64,000 nucleotides of DNA from IDS-8 sp036381215 (GCA_036381215.1 DASVDF010000091.1:1-64000); one strand, 5' to 3'. Counted from the stretch's first letter, positions 33,174 to 41,805 are shown. Notes: generated from the sequence alone by a model not told the origin. Numbers and translations are program-made.

Positions 33174-35612
33174 ATGTTCGAACGTCTGACTGCAACGGCA
33201 CTTCTCGTTTTCGCCGCATCGTACGGCAGCGCGCTCGCCGCCGAACCCGATCTCGAGCTCATCATGTCCGACCCCGATTGGATCGGCAATCCGCCGACCG
33301 GCGAGTACTGGTCGGACTCCGGCGAGCAGGTGTACTACCGGCAGGAGCGCATCGGCGAGGATTTCTCCGACCTCTACGTGCTGCCGGCCGCCGGGGGCGC
33401 GGCCGCGCGCGTGCCGGCCGCCGACGAATCGCGGAGCTCGAACGCGACCCGCGTGTACAACGCCGATCGCACGCGCGTGGCCTGGATCCTGCGCGGCGAC
33501 GTCTGGACCAAAGACCTGGACGACGGCGAGGTGCGCCAGGTCACGCGCACCGCGGCCGAGGAGGACCGGCCGATGTTCATGGCGGACGGCCGCTCGGTCG
33601 CCTTCGTGCGCGATCACGTGTGGTTCGTGCACGACCCGCGCACGGGGCTGACGCGCCAGGCAGCGGAGCTGAAATTCGAGGACGACCCGGACGCGGAGAA
33701 GGATTTCGACGCCTTGCGCGCGAGCCAGATGCGCACCTTCGAGACGCTGCGGCGCGACAAGCAGCGCAAGGAAGCGGCCGAAGCGAACGCCAGGCAGCGC
33801 AAGCAGGAGGACCCGGCGGGTCCGCCGCTGCCGATCTGGCTGGGCAAGGATTACGAGCTGCTGCGGAGCGCGCTCTCCCCGTCCGGCCGCCACCTGATCG
33901 CCGTGGTCACGGAGAAGGACGCGAAGGAAGGGCGCAAATACGAGATGCCGAGCTACGTGACCAAGACGGGTTACGTGGAAAGCAAGGAAATTCGCGTGCT
34001 GGTCGGGCGAAACGCGCCGCTACCGCAGAAGGTGCTGCTCGTCGATCTCGAAGCCGGCACGTTCCGCGAGATCGACCAGTCGACCCTGCCCGGTATCGAC
34101 AAGGATCCTCTCGCCGCATTGCGCCGGAGCGCGCTCGAGTGGCACGTCGCGCACGGCGCCGATCGCGAGCAGGTGGCGAAGGCGCTTCAAGCGCCGGACC
34201 GGCGGCCGGTGACGGTCGACGGCATCGAGTGGAACGCCGACGGCACGCTCGCCGCGCTCGAGCTCCGCGCCATCGACAACAAGGATCGCTGGCTCGTGAC
34301 CCTCGATCCCGCCGTCGCCCCGCCCGCCCTCACCCTGCAGCACCGTCTGACCGACGAGGCGTGGATCAACTGGGACTACAACGACTTCGGCTGGATGCCC
34401 GAGGGGGACGCGCTCTGGTACCTGTCGGAGCAATCCGGCTGGTCGCACCTGTACCTGAAGCGCCTCGACGAGCGCCGCGCGCGGCAGCTCACGCAAGGCC
34501 GGTTCGTCGTCTCCTCCCCGGTGCTGGACCCGCAGGAGACGTTCTTCTATGTCGTCACCAACCGCACGCATCCCGGCAACTACGAGGTATACCGGGTGCC
34601 GGTCGAGGGCGGCGAGCTCGAGCAGGTGACGCAGCTCGGCGGAGTCGTGGCGTTCGAGCTCTCGCCGTCGGGCGACGAGCTACTGCTCAGCCGCTCGTAC
34701 CTCGACCGCCACGAGGACCTGTACGTGCAGCGGGCGGTGCCGGGCGCGCCGGCCACGCAGATCACGGATACGGTGAGCGAAGAGTTCAAGAGCATCGACT
34801 GGATCGTGCCCGAGATCGTCGAGGTGCCCTCGTCGCACGTCGAGGAGCCGATCTACAGCAAGCTGTACCTGCCCAGGGACTACCAGGAAGGCCGCACCTA
34901 CCCGGCCGTCTTCTTCGTGCACGGCGCGGGCTACACCCAGAACTCGCACATGGGCTGGCCGTACTACTTCCGCGAGTTCATGTTCCACACCGTGCTCACG
35001 AACGACGGCTACATCGTGCTCGACATGGACTACCGGGCCTCGCAGGGCTACGGCCGCGACTGGCGCACGGCCATCTACCGGCAGATGGGGCACCCCGAGC
35101 TCGAGGACCTCGAGGACGGCGTGCACTGGCTGGTCGAGAATTACGGCGTCGACCCGCAGCGCATCGGCATCTACGGCGGCTCGTACGGCGGCTTCATGAC
35201 CTTCATGGCGCTGTTCCGCGCCCCCGACCTGTTCGCCGCCGGCGCCGCGCTGCGCCCGGTCGCCGACTGGCGCCACTACAACCACGAGTACACGTCGGAC
35301 ATCCTGAACACGCCGCTCATCGACCCGGTCGCGTTCGAGAAAAGCTCGCCGATCACCTGGGTCGAGAACCTGAAGAAGCCGCTCCTCATCGCCTCCGGCA
35401 TGCAGGACGACAACGTCTTCTTCCAGGATTCGGTGATGGTCGTGCAGCGCCTCATCGAGCTCAAAATCCCGACCTTCGAAATGGCTTTCTACCCGCTCGA
35501 CTCGCACGGCTTCGTCCACCCCGAATCCTGGCTGGACGAATACCGCCGCATCTACCGCCTCATGGACCGCTACGTCGGCCACCCGACCCGCGCCACCACC
35601 GCTTCCCCGTAG
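33174..35612 (+). CDS. secreted S9 family prolyl oligopeptidase/dipeptidyl peptidase
   Basis: An 812-residue exported serine peptidase. Signal MFERLTATALLVFAASYGSALAAE; beta-propeller in residues ~45-560; alpha/beta hydrolase domain at the C-terminus with nucleophile GGSYGGF (S670), acid in GMQDDNVFF (about D746) and His in DSHGF (H778). This is the DPP4/acylaminoacyl-peptidase class. An unusual long charged helix, LRRDKQRKEAAEANARQRKQ, interrupts the propeller near residues 190-215. GGAG lies 7 nt before the ATG. Probably degrades peptides in the periplasm. Its promoter may be TATACT at 33075-33080. Confidence 0.9.
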   Translation: MFERLTATALLVFAASYGSALAAEPDLELIMSDPDWIGNPPTGEYWSDSGEQVYYRQERIGEDFSDLYVLPAAGGAAARVPAADESRSSNATRVYNADRTRVAWILRGDVWTKDLDDGEVRQVTRTAAEEDRPMFMADGRSVAFVRDHVWFVHDPRTGLTRQAAELKFEDDPDAEKDFDALRASQMRTFETLRRDKQRKEAAEANARQRKQEDPAGPPLPIWLGKDYELLRSALSPSGRHLIAVVTEKDAKEGRKYEMPSYVTKTGYVESKEIRVLVGRNAPLPQKVLLVDLEAGTFREIDQSTLPGIDKDPLAALRRSALEWHVAHGADREQVAKALQAPDRRPVTVDGIEWNADGTLAALELRAIDNKDRWLVTLDPAVAPPALTLQHRLTDEAWINWDYNDFGWMPEGDALWYLSEQSGWSHLYLKRLDERRARQLTQGRFVVSSPVLDPQETFFYVVTNRTHPGNYEVYRVPVEGGELEQVTQLGGVVAFELSPSGDELLLSRSYLDRHEDLYVQRAVPGAPATQITDTVSEEFKSIDWIVPEIVEVPSSHVEEPIYSKLYLPRDYQEGRTYPAVFFVHGAGYTQNSHMGWPYYFREFMFHTVLTNDGYIVLDMDYRASQGYGRDWRTAIYRQMGHPELEDLEDGVHWLVENYGVDPQRIGIYGGSYGGFMTFMALFRAPDLFAAGAALRPVADWRHYNHEYTSDILNTPLIDPVAFEKSSPITWVENLKKPLLIASGMQDDNVFFQDSVMVVQRLIELKIPTFEMAFYPLDSHGFVHPESWLDEYRRIYRLMDRYVGHPTRATTASP

Positions 35613-35658
35613 CGCATCAGTCGCCCGCGGCGGGTGCTCTCCGCGGGTTCGGCAGCAC

Positions 35659-35694
35659 CGAACGAAGGCACATAGCCCAACGAAGGCACGTAAG
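35659..35694. repeat. 18-bp tandem repeat (family B)
   Basis: Two units of CGAACGAAGGCACATAGC type (35659-35676 and 35677-35694), 46 bp after the S9 peptidase stop. The same 18-bp periodicity occurs after the MscS gene and after the second ATP-grasp gene. No function known; the phase and position at 3' ends suggest a mobile or RNA-level element. Confidence 0.6.
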
Positions 35695-35699
35695 CGCTT

Positions 35700-36042
35700 C
35701 AGCATCGTTCCCGCACGGCACCATCGCAAACACGGCGAGCCGTGGCCGGGGGAGGTCCTCTCGGCGGCGTGCGAGGCAGGACGCCGAGCCCGCAGGACCA
35801 CAGGGACGTGCTCGTGTCCGGCGCCGAGAGGACTTCCCCCGGTCGCGGCTCCGCCGAAGCCACGATCACCGAACGTGCGGGAGCGATGCGGTCCGGAAGG
35901 GCGGGTCCCACTATGGTTGATCCGGACGCGGCTCCGCCGACGTCACGATCACCGAACGTGCGGGAACGATGCGGTCCTGAAGATGGCGGGCCACTAAAGT
36001 CTACCGGCTTCGATCAGAAGACTGTCGCCCGCATGGCGGGCT
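35700..36042. repeat. intergenic palindromic and direct repeat block (family C)
   Basis: A 21-bp inverted repeat with one mismatch (35746-35766 and 35822-35842) encloses a 55-bp loop. The right arm's flank then recurs: 35846-35905 and 35929-35990 are about 60-bp direct repeats (core CACGATCACCGAACGTGCGG). The block ends with a CCCGC-ATG-GCGGG palindrome (36028-36040). A sister block sits at 39819-40015 before the GNAT-HDAC gene. No coding signal; the 674-bp gap to the KamA gene is otherwise explained by the promoter below. Confidence 0.6.
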
Positions 36043-36118
36043 CCTGCCGGCGTGATGTGTCGGCGTGAGGAGACGCTCGGCGCGCTCGAGGGCGGTGCGT
36101 TTTTGGCGGCCCGGAGAG

Positions 36119-36153
36119 CGGTTTTCGGGCGGTCGGAGCGCAGGCGAAAACCG
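36119..36153. promoter_or_regulatory. inverted repeat upstream of the KamA operon promoter
   Basis: Perfect 9-bp arms CGGTTTTCG (36119-36127) and CGAAAACCG (36145-36153) spaced by 17 bp, ending 13 bp before the -35 box. The location is that of an activator or repressor site. A weak terminator role is possible but no T-run follows. Confidence 0.45.
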
Positions 36154-36166
36154 TGACAGAAAACGA

Positions 36167-36194
36167 TTGACATTTAACCGCCCGGAAATATATT
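36167..36194 (+). promoter_or_regulatory. near-consensus sigma-70 promoter of the KamA/ATP-grasp operon
   Basis: TTGACA (36167-36172), 16-nt spacer, TATATT (36189-36194), in a locally AT-rich stretch of an otherwise GC-rich region. Expected transcript start about 36201, giving an ~86-nt leader to the ATG at 36287. One of the two best sigma-70 matches found in the window. Confidence 0.75.
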
Positions 36195-36286
36195 AGCGCG
36201 CGAAAGGCGGGCACATTCCCGCACGACTCGAAGGGCCGGGTCGGTTTTTGTCTCGCAGGTCGCCCAACTGCATCGAAGGATTTGAG

Positions 36287-37597
36287 ATGAAAACCGCCAG
36301 GCAACGCGCCGAAGAACCGCCCGACGCCGGGAGTTGTAGACCCTCCGCTCCCGCCGCTCCCGCCTTCCGCTCCGTCCCCGCTCCCGATTCACTGAACCAG
36401 GCCATCGCGAAACGCGATCGGTCGAAGCTGCGCGTGTCGGAGCGGAGCCGCGAGTTCCTCGCCCGCTTCTACCCGGAAGCGAGCGTCGACGACTGGTGCG
36501 ACTGGCGCTGGCAGAACCGCCATCGCGTGCGCACCCTTGCCGACCTCGAGCGCATGCTCGTGCTGTCGGAGGACGAGCGCGCCGCGATCAAGCGCCACAC
36601 GGGCGCGCTGCCGGTCGGCATTACGCCGTACTACGCAAGCCTCTTGTCGCCGGACGACGCCGGCCAGCCGCTCCGCCGCACGGTCGTGCCGGTCCTCGGC
36701 GAATATGCGGTGTCCCGCGGCGAAGCCGAGGACCCGCTGGGCGAGGACACGCACAGCCCGGTGCCCGGCCTGGTGCACCGCTACCCCGACCGCGTGCTCC
36801 TGCTGGTCACGAACTTCTGCTCGGTCTACTGCCGCTACTGCACCCGCGCCCGCATGGTCGGCTCCGCCGGCGAGCGCAGCGTGAAGAAGACCGACATCGA
36901 CGCCGCGATCGACTACATCGAGCGCACGCAGACCGTGCGCGACGTGCTGATCTCCGGCGGCGACCCGCTGTCGCTGGACGACGACCGTCTCGACTACATC
37001 CTGAAGCGCCTGCGCAAGATCCGGCACGTCGAGTTCCTGCGCATCGGCAGCAAGCAGCCGACGGTGCAGCCGATGCGCGTGACGCCGGCGCTCACGCGCA
37101 TCCTCAAGCGCTACCACCCGCTGTGGATGAGCCTGCACTTCACGCACCCGGACGAGCTGACGCCGGAGGTGGCGGACGCCTGCGGGCGGCTGGCGGACGC
37201 CGGCATCCCGCTCGGCAGCCAGACGGTGCTGCTCAAGGGCGTCAACGACGATCTGGAGACGATGAAGCGTCTCGTGCACGGCCTGCTGCGCATCCGGGTG
37301 AAGCCGTACTACCTGTACCAGTGCGACCCGATCTCGGGCTCGGCGCATTTCCGCACGCCGGTCTCGAAGGGCGTCGAGCTGATCCGCGGCCTGCGCGGCC
37401 ACACCACCGGCTACGCGGTCCCGACGTTCGTGGTGGATGCCCCGAAGGGCGGCGGCAAGATCCCGATCTCCCCGGACTACGTGGCGGGCTACGACGGCGG
37501 CGACCTCCTGCTCTCGAGCTACGACGGCGGCACTTACCGCTACCCCGATCCCGAGCAGTCGCTGGCGCGGCCGGCGGCCGTGGAGGAGCGGTCATGA
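36287..37597 (+). CDS. KamA-family radical SAM aminomutase (lysine 2,3-aminomutase-like)
   Basis: A 436-residue radical SAM/PLP enzyme. The Fe-S motif CxxxCxxC is CSVYCRYC (C178, C182, C185). GGDPLSL follows, and the PLP lysine is K391 in GGGK. Two aspartates that bind the side-chain amino group of lysine in known lysine 2,3-aminomutases are kept: D347 in YLYQCDPIS and D384 in FVVDAPKGGG. Both differ in the glutamate enzyme, so L-lysine to beta-lysine is the best guess. The C-terminal Cys-rich zinc tail of clostridial KamA is missing. Residues 1-35 form a Pro/Ala-rich extension. AAGGA lies 6 nt before the ATG. It heads a tightly coupled operon with two ATP-grasp genes (ATGA overlap). Confidence 0.88.
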   Translation: MKTARQRAEEPPDAGSCRPSAPAAPAFRSVPAPDSLNQAIAKRDRSKLRVSERSREFLARFYPEASVDDWCDWRWQNRHRVRTLADLERMLVLSEDERAAIKRHTGALPVGITPYYASLLSPDDAGQPLRRTVVPVLGEYAVSRGEAEDPLGEDTHSPVPGLVHRYPDRVLLLVTNFCSVYCRYCTRARMVGSAGERSVKKTDIDAAIDYIERTQTVRDVLISGGDPLSLDDDRLDYILKRLRKIRHVEFLRIGSKQPTVQPMRVTPALTRILKRYHPLWMSLHFTHPDELTPEVADACGRLADAGIPLGSQTVLLKGVNDDLETMKRLVHGLLRIRVKPYYLYQCDPISGSAHFRTPVSKGVELIRGLRGHTTGYAVPTFVVDAPKGGGKIPISPDYVAGYDGGDLLLSSYDGGTYRYPDPEQSLARPAAVEERS

Positions 37598-38706
37598 AGC
37601 GGCCGGTCCTGAAGGCAGGCGCCGTGAAGCGCACCGCCATGAAACGCACGGCGATGAAGAGCACGGTCATGAGACGCCCGCTCGGCAAGCGGCCGCTCCG
37701 GGTCGGCGTCACCTACGACCTGCGCGACGCGTGGCTGGCCGCCGGTTACAGCGAGCTCGAGACCGCGGAATTCGACCGCGCGGACACGATCGACGCGATC
37801 GCGCACGCGCTGGAGACGCTCGGCTACGCCGTCGATCGCATCGGCCACGTGCAGCAGCTCGCCGCGCGGCTCGTCACGGGCGACCGCTGGGACATCGTCT
37901 TCAACATCTGCGAGGGCATGCACGGCTGGGGCCGCGAGGCCCAGGTGCCGGCGCTGCTCGACGCGTACCAGGTGCCGTACGTCTTCTCGGATCCGCTGGT
38001 GTGCGCGCTCACGCTGCACAAGGGCATGACCAAGGACGTGGTGCGCGCGGCGGGCGTGCCGACCCCGGATTTCGCGGTGGTGCACGAACTCGCGGCGGTG
38101 CGCAATATCAAGCTGCCGTTTCCGCTGTTCGCCAAGCCGGTTGCCGAAGGCACCGGCAAGGGCGTGACGGCCGCCTCGCGCATCGACAGCGCCGCGGAGC
38201 TGCATGCGGTGTGCCGCGATCTCCTCGTGCGCTACAGGCAGCCGGTGCTGGTCGAACGGTTCCTCCCCGGGCGCGAGTTCACGGTCGGCATACTCGGCAC
38301 CGGCCGCAAGGCGCAGGCCATCGCGACCATGGAGATCGAGCTCCTCCCCGGCGCGGACGCGGAAGTCTACTCGTATCGCAACAAGGAGGACTGCGAGAAC
38401 CTGGTCGCCTACAACCTGCTCACCGAAGACCGCCTGAAGCGCCGGGTGGAGCTGGTCGCGCTGCGCGCGTGGCGCGTGCTCGGCTGCCGCGACGCCGGCC
38501 GGATCGACCTGCGCCTGGACGAGCACGGGCGGCCGGGGTTCATCGAGGTGAACCCGCTCGCCGGGCTGCACCCGGAACACTCCGACCTGCCGATCATGGC
38601 GGCGAAGGCGGGCATGGACTACGTGACGCTGGTCAACGGCATCATGACCTCGGCGAAGAGCCGGATCCGCAGTCGCGGCGTACAGGCGCAGCCGCTCGCG
38701 GCGTGA
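37594..38706 (+). CDS. ATP-grasp ligase 1 (D-Ala-D-Ala ligase-like)
   Basis: A 370-residue ATP-grasp enzyme. Visible are the first-domain motif DIVFNICEGMHGWGREAQVP, HKGMTKDVVRAAGVPTPDF, the ATP-binding lysines in LPFPLFAKPVAEGTGKGV, the LVERFLPGREFTVGI strand, and the metal site RIDLRLDEHGRPGFIEVNPL. It should form an amide from a carboxylate (acyl-phosphate intermediate) and an amine; the substrate is probably the KamA product or an amino acid. The first 31 residues are a lysine/arginine-rich tail with repeated K-R/S-T-A/V-M motifs, odd for the family. Overlaps KamA and the next ATP-grasp gene by 4 bp at each side. Confidence 0.85.
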   Translation: MKRPVLKAGAVKRTAMKRTAMKSTVMRRPLGKRPLRVGVTYDLRDAWLAAGYSELETAEFDRADTIDAIAHALETLGYAVDRIGHVQQLAARLVTGDRWDIVFNICEGMHGWGREAQVPALLDAYQVPYVFSDPLVCALTLHKGMTKDVVRAAGVPTPDFAVVHELAAVRNIKLPFPLFAKPVAEGTGKGVTAASRIDSAAELHAVCRDLLVRYRQPVLVERFLPGREFTVGILGTGRKAQAIATMEIELLPGADAEVYSYRNKEDCENLVAYNLLTEDRLKRRVELVALRAWRVLGCRDAGRIDLRLDEHGRPGFIEVNPLAGLHPEHSDLPIMAAKAGMDYVTLVNGIMTSAKSRIRSRGVQAQPLAA

Positions 38707-39707
38707 TCGTCATCCTGCACGAGGCGTTGGCCTCCGACGCGCGGGCCGACGAGCTCGACGCGCTGGTGCAGGCGCGCGAGATCGCGGGCGCGCTCGAGCG
38801 GGCAGAGCTGCCGGTCGGGACGCAGGCGATCGGACTCGACCTCGCCTCGGGTCTCGAGGCGCTGCGCGCCGCGGAGCCCGATTGCGTGTTCAACCTGGTC
38901 GAGAGCCTGGACGGCCGCGGCGAGCTGATCGGCGTCGTGCCGCGGCTCATGGCGGCGGCCGGCATCCCGTTCACCGGCAGCGGCGCGGACGCGCTGCTCT
39001 TCACGTCGCACAAGACGGTGGCGAAGCGGCTGATGGCGGCGGCCGGCATTCCGACGCCGGAGTGGCTCGATGGCAGCGGCACGCCGACGGGCGATGCCGG
39101 GCGCGACGAGCAGCGCTGGATCGTGAAGTCGGTATGGGAGCACGCCTCCTTCGGGCTCGACGATTCGTCGGTCGTGAGCGGCCGCGGCGAGGCGCAGGCG
39201 CTCGTGGCGCGCCGCGCGCGCGAGCTTCCCGGCGCCTGGTTCGCCGAACGTTACGTCGAGGGCCGCGAGTTCAACCTGTCGCTGCTGGAGCGCCACGGCG
39301 AGCCCGAGGTGCTGCCGATCGCGGAGATGACGTTCACCGGGTTTGCGCCGGGTCGCCCGCGCATCGTGGGCTACGCGGCCAAGTGGGACGAGGAGGCGCC
39401 GGAGTATCACGGCACGCGGCGCGTGTTCCCGCGGCTCGCGCCGCGGCTGCGCGACGCGCTGCAGGACGTGGCGCTCCGCTGCTGGCGGCTGTTCGATCTC
39501 AAAGGGTATGCGCGCGTCGACATCCGCCTCGACGAGCGCCAGGTGCCGTACGTGCTCGAGGTCAATGCGAACCCCTGCTTAGCCTGCGACGCGGGCTTCG
39601 CGGCGGCGGCGGCGCAGGCGGGCATCGGCTACGACCGGCTGGTCGAGCTCGTGCTCGAGGCCGCCCTGCCGCAGGAATCCGCCTCCGCCCGCCGCATGCG
39701 ATCATAA
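38703..39707 (+). CDS. ATP-grasp ligase 2 (paralogue)
   Basis: A 334-residue ATP-grasp protein starting at GTG 38703, which overlaps the preceding stop (GTGA). Motifs parallel ligase 1: CVFNLVESLDGRGELIGVVP, HKTVAKRLMAAAGIPTPEW, the ATP lysine in RWIVKSVWEHASFG, AERYVEGREFNLSLLE and the metal ligands in ARVDIRLDERQVPYVLEVNA with NPCL. Sequence similarity to ligase 1 is modest, so the pair may act in successive steps or on two carboxylates. No other amide-ligase gene is adjacent. The product is probably a small peptide-like conjugate. Confidence 0.85.
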   Translation: MIVILHEALASDARADELDALVQAREIAGALERAELPVGTQAIGLDLASGLEALRAAEPDCVFNLVESLDGRGELIGVVPRLMAAAGIPFTGSGADALLFTSHKTVAKRLMAAAGIPTPEWLDGSGTPTGDAGRDEQRWIVKSVWEHASFGLDDSSVVSGRGEAQALVARRARELPGAWFAERYVEGREFNLSLLERHGEPEVLPIAEMTFTGFAPGRPRIVGYAAKWDEEAPEYHGTRRVFPRLAPRLRDALQDVALRCWRLFDLKGYARVDIRLDERQVPYVLEVNANPCLACDAGFAAAAAQAGIGYDRLVELVLEAALPQESASARRMRS

Positions 39708-39722
39708 AAGCCACCCGCACGG

Positions 39723-40015
39723 CCCAACGAACGCACCGGACGAACGAAGGCACATAGCCAAACAAAGCCACGCTGTCACTGAGCATTATTCGTGAACGGC
39801 CCGGATCCCAACGAGCGGCGCCGTGGCCGGGGGGAGGTCCTCTCCCCGGGCCGCGACTCCGCCCTGGCTTCGATGGTGCCGTGCGTGAACGATGCTGAAG
39901 GGCCAGCGTGGCTTCGTTTCGGGGCAGGTGCGTGCGTTTGGCGGGTGTGTGGCTGCGATCAGGTACGTGGCTGCGTTTGGGATCCGTGGAAATGTCTGGT
40001 CGCCCGCATGGCGGG
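39723..40015. repeat. tandem 18-bp units followed by family C element
   Basis: The 337-bp gap between the ATP-grasp and GNAT-HDAC genes. It holds three 18-bp units (39723-39775), a copy of the palindromic block sharing GTGGCCGGGGG and AGGTCCTCTC with 35743-35762 (39819-39900), and a CCCGC-ATG-GCGGG palindrome at 40003-40015. I see no gene and no obvious promoter; transcription from the KamA promoter may read through. Confidence 0.6.
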
Positions 40016-40044
40016 TCATGTAAGTTTGCAGGCAGGAGATCATC

Positions 40045-41805
40045 GTGTTTCGCATTCACCGGGTCTTCGACGCCGCCACGCCCTCGAACCGGCAACTCGT
40101 CGTCCAGGTGCAGGCGATCCTCAGGGTGCAGTTCCCGGGCGCGCCCGAAAAGGACATCGCGAGCCTGCCGGCCCGTCTCACGGATCCGCTCAAGTACCGC
40201 TTCCGCTCGATACTGCTGCTGGCCGAGGACGGCGCGGCCACGGTGCGCGGCTTCGCGCTGCTGCTGCACGCCCCGGATCTCGGATTCTGCTACCTCGACT
40301 ACCTGTCGGCGGGCCGCGCGCAGACGGGCGGCGGCATCGGCGGCGCGCTCTACCAGCGCGCGCGCGAGGCCGCGTGGCAGCTCGACGTGGTCGGCCTGTT
40401 CCTGGAAAGCCTGCCGGACGACCCGGAGCTTTCGCCGGATCCCGTCGTGCGGCGGCAGAACGCCGCGCGCCTGAAGTTCTACGAGCGCTTCGGCGCGCGG
40501 CCGATCGCGAACACGGCGTACGCGACGCCGGTGAAGCCGGACCAGGCGGATCCGCCGTACCTCCTGTTCGACGATCTCGGCCAGGAGCAGCGTCCTCTCC
40601 AGCGCGCCTACGCCAGGCGCATCGTGCGGGCGATCCTCGAGCGCAAGTACGCGGGGGTGGTGGCGCCGGAGTACATCGACCGCGTGGTGGCATCGTTCCG
40701 CGACGACCCGGTCGAGCTGCGCGCGCCGCGCTACGTTCCGGTGGAGGCGATCGCGGAAGCGCCGAAACCCGGGATGCCGCGCATCGCGCTCATCGTGAAC
40801 GAAGGCCATTCGATCCATCACGTCAAGGACCGGGGCTACGTCGAGGCCCCGGTGCGGATCGCCTCGATCACGAAGGAACTCGATCGCACGAATTTCTTCG
40901 AGCGACGAGCCGCTACGCATTACGGGCTCGCGCACATCGAGGCGGTGCACGCGAGCGAGTTCGTGCGCTACCTGAAGAGCGCGTGCGCGAACGTGCCGGC
41001 GGGCAAATCGATCTATCCCTACGTGTTCCCGGTCAGGAACCGCGCGCGGCGCCCCAGAGAGCTGCCGCTCCGCGCCGGCTACTACTGCATCGACACGTTC
41101 ACCCCGCTCAACGAGAACGCGTGGCAGGCGGCGCTCGGCGCGGTGGACTGCGCGCTGACCGGCGCCGATTGCCTGCTGGGCGGGGCGCGCGCGGCGTACG
41201 CGCTGGTGCGCCCGCCGGGTCATCACGCGGAGCACGCGGCTTTCGGCGGCTTCTGCTACTTCAACTCGTCGGCGGTGGCGGCGCATTACCTGAGCCGCCA
41301 GGGCCGCGTGGCGCTGCTCGACATCGACTATCACCACGGCAACGGCTCGCAGGACATCTTCTGGCGGCGCGCCGACGTGCTCACGATCTCGCTGCACGGC
41401 CACCCGCGGTTCACGTATCCGTATTTCTCCGGGTACGACGACGAGAAGGGCGAAGGCGAGGGCCGCGGCTACAACCTGAACCGGCCGCTGCCGGAAGGCA
41501 TCGACGGGACCCGCTACGGCGCCGAGCTCGACAAGGCGCTGCAAGCGGTCGCCCGCTTCAGGCCGGAATTCCTGGTCGTGGCGCTCGGTCTCGATACGGC
41601 CAAGGGCGATCCAACCGGCTCGTTCCGGCTGCTCACGCGCGATTTCCGCGTCAACGGCCGGCGCATCGCCGGTCTCGGCCTGCCGACGCTCGTCGTGCAG
41701 GAAGGCGGCTACCGCACGCAGACGCTCGGGGCGAACGCGCGGCATTTCTTCACTGGCCTGTGGGACGGCTTGTCCGCCGCGCGCCCGTCGCAGGTTGCAC
41801 GCTGA
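40045..41805 (+). CDS. GNAT acetyltransferase-HDAC/acetylpolyamine amidohydrolase fusion
   Basis: A 586-residue two-domain protein. Residues ~1-180 form a GNAT acetyltransferase (acetyl-CoA loop AQTGGGIGGALYQRA at 92-106). Residues ~245-580 form a class II HDAC/acetylpolyamine amidohydrolase domain with all catalytic parts: PPGHHAEHAAFGG (H393, H394), zinc ligands in LLDIDYHHGNGSQ (D428, H430) and LGLDT (D517), and the transition-state Tyr in EGGY (Y556). So acetylating and deacetylating activities lie in one chain, fitting a protection/deprotection step on an amine such as that of beta-lysine. No signal peptide. Follows the ATP-grasp genes on the same strand and overlaps the next GNAT by one base. 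Confidence 0.87.
   Translation: MFRIHRVFDAATPSNRQLVVQVQAILRVQFPGAPEKDIASLPARLTDPLKYRFRSILLLAEDGAATVRGFALLLHAPDLGFCYLDYLSAGRAQTGGGIGGALYQRAREAAWQLDVVGLFLESLPDDPELSPDPVVRRQNAARLKFYERFGARPIANTAYATPVKPDQADPPYLLFDDLGQEQRPLQRAYARRIVRAILERKYAGVVAPEYIDRVVASFRDDPVELRAPRYVPVEAIAEAPKPGMPRIALIVNEGHSIHHVKDRGYVEAPVRIASITKELDRTNFFERRAATHYGLAHIEAVHASEFVRYLKSACANVPAGKSIYPYVFPVRNRARRPRELPLRAGYYCIDTFTPLNENAWQAALGAVDCALTGADCLLGGARAAYALVRPPGHHAEHAAFGGFCYFNSSAVAAHYLSRQGRVALLDIDYHHGNGSQDIFWRRADVLTISLHGHPRFTYPYFSGYDDEKGEGEGRGYNLNRPLPEGIDGTRYGAELDKALQAVARFRPEFLVVALGLDTAKGDPTGSFRLLTRDFRVNGRRIAGLGLPTLVVQEGGYRTQTLGANARHFFTGLWDGLSAARPSQVAR

Noticed and set aside
35613..36286. Terminator or small RNA gene in the repeat block
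   Set aside because: The hairpins lack a T-run and no promoter precedes them; treated as repeat DNA.
40045..41805. HDAC domain taken as evidence of histones or chromatin
   Set aside because: Bacterial members act on acetylated small molecules or polyamines; no histone-like gene is seen.
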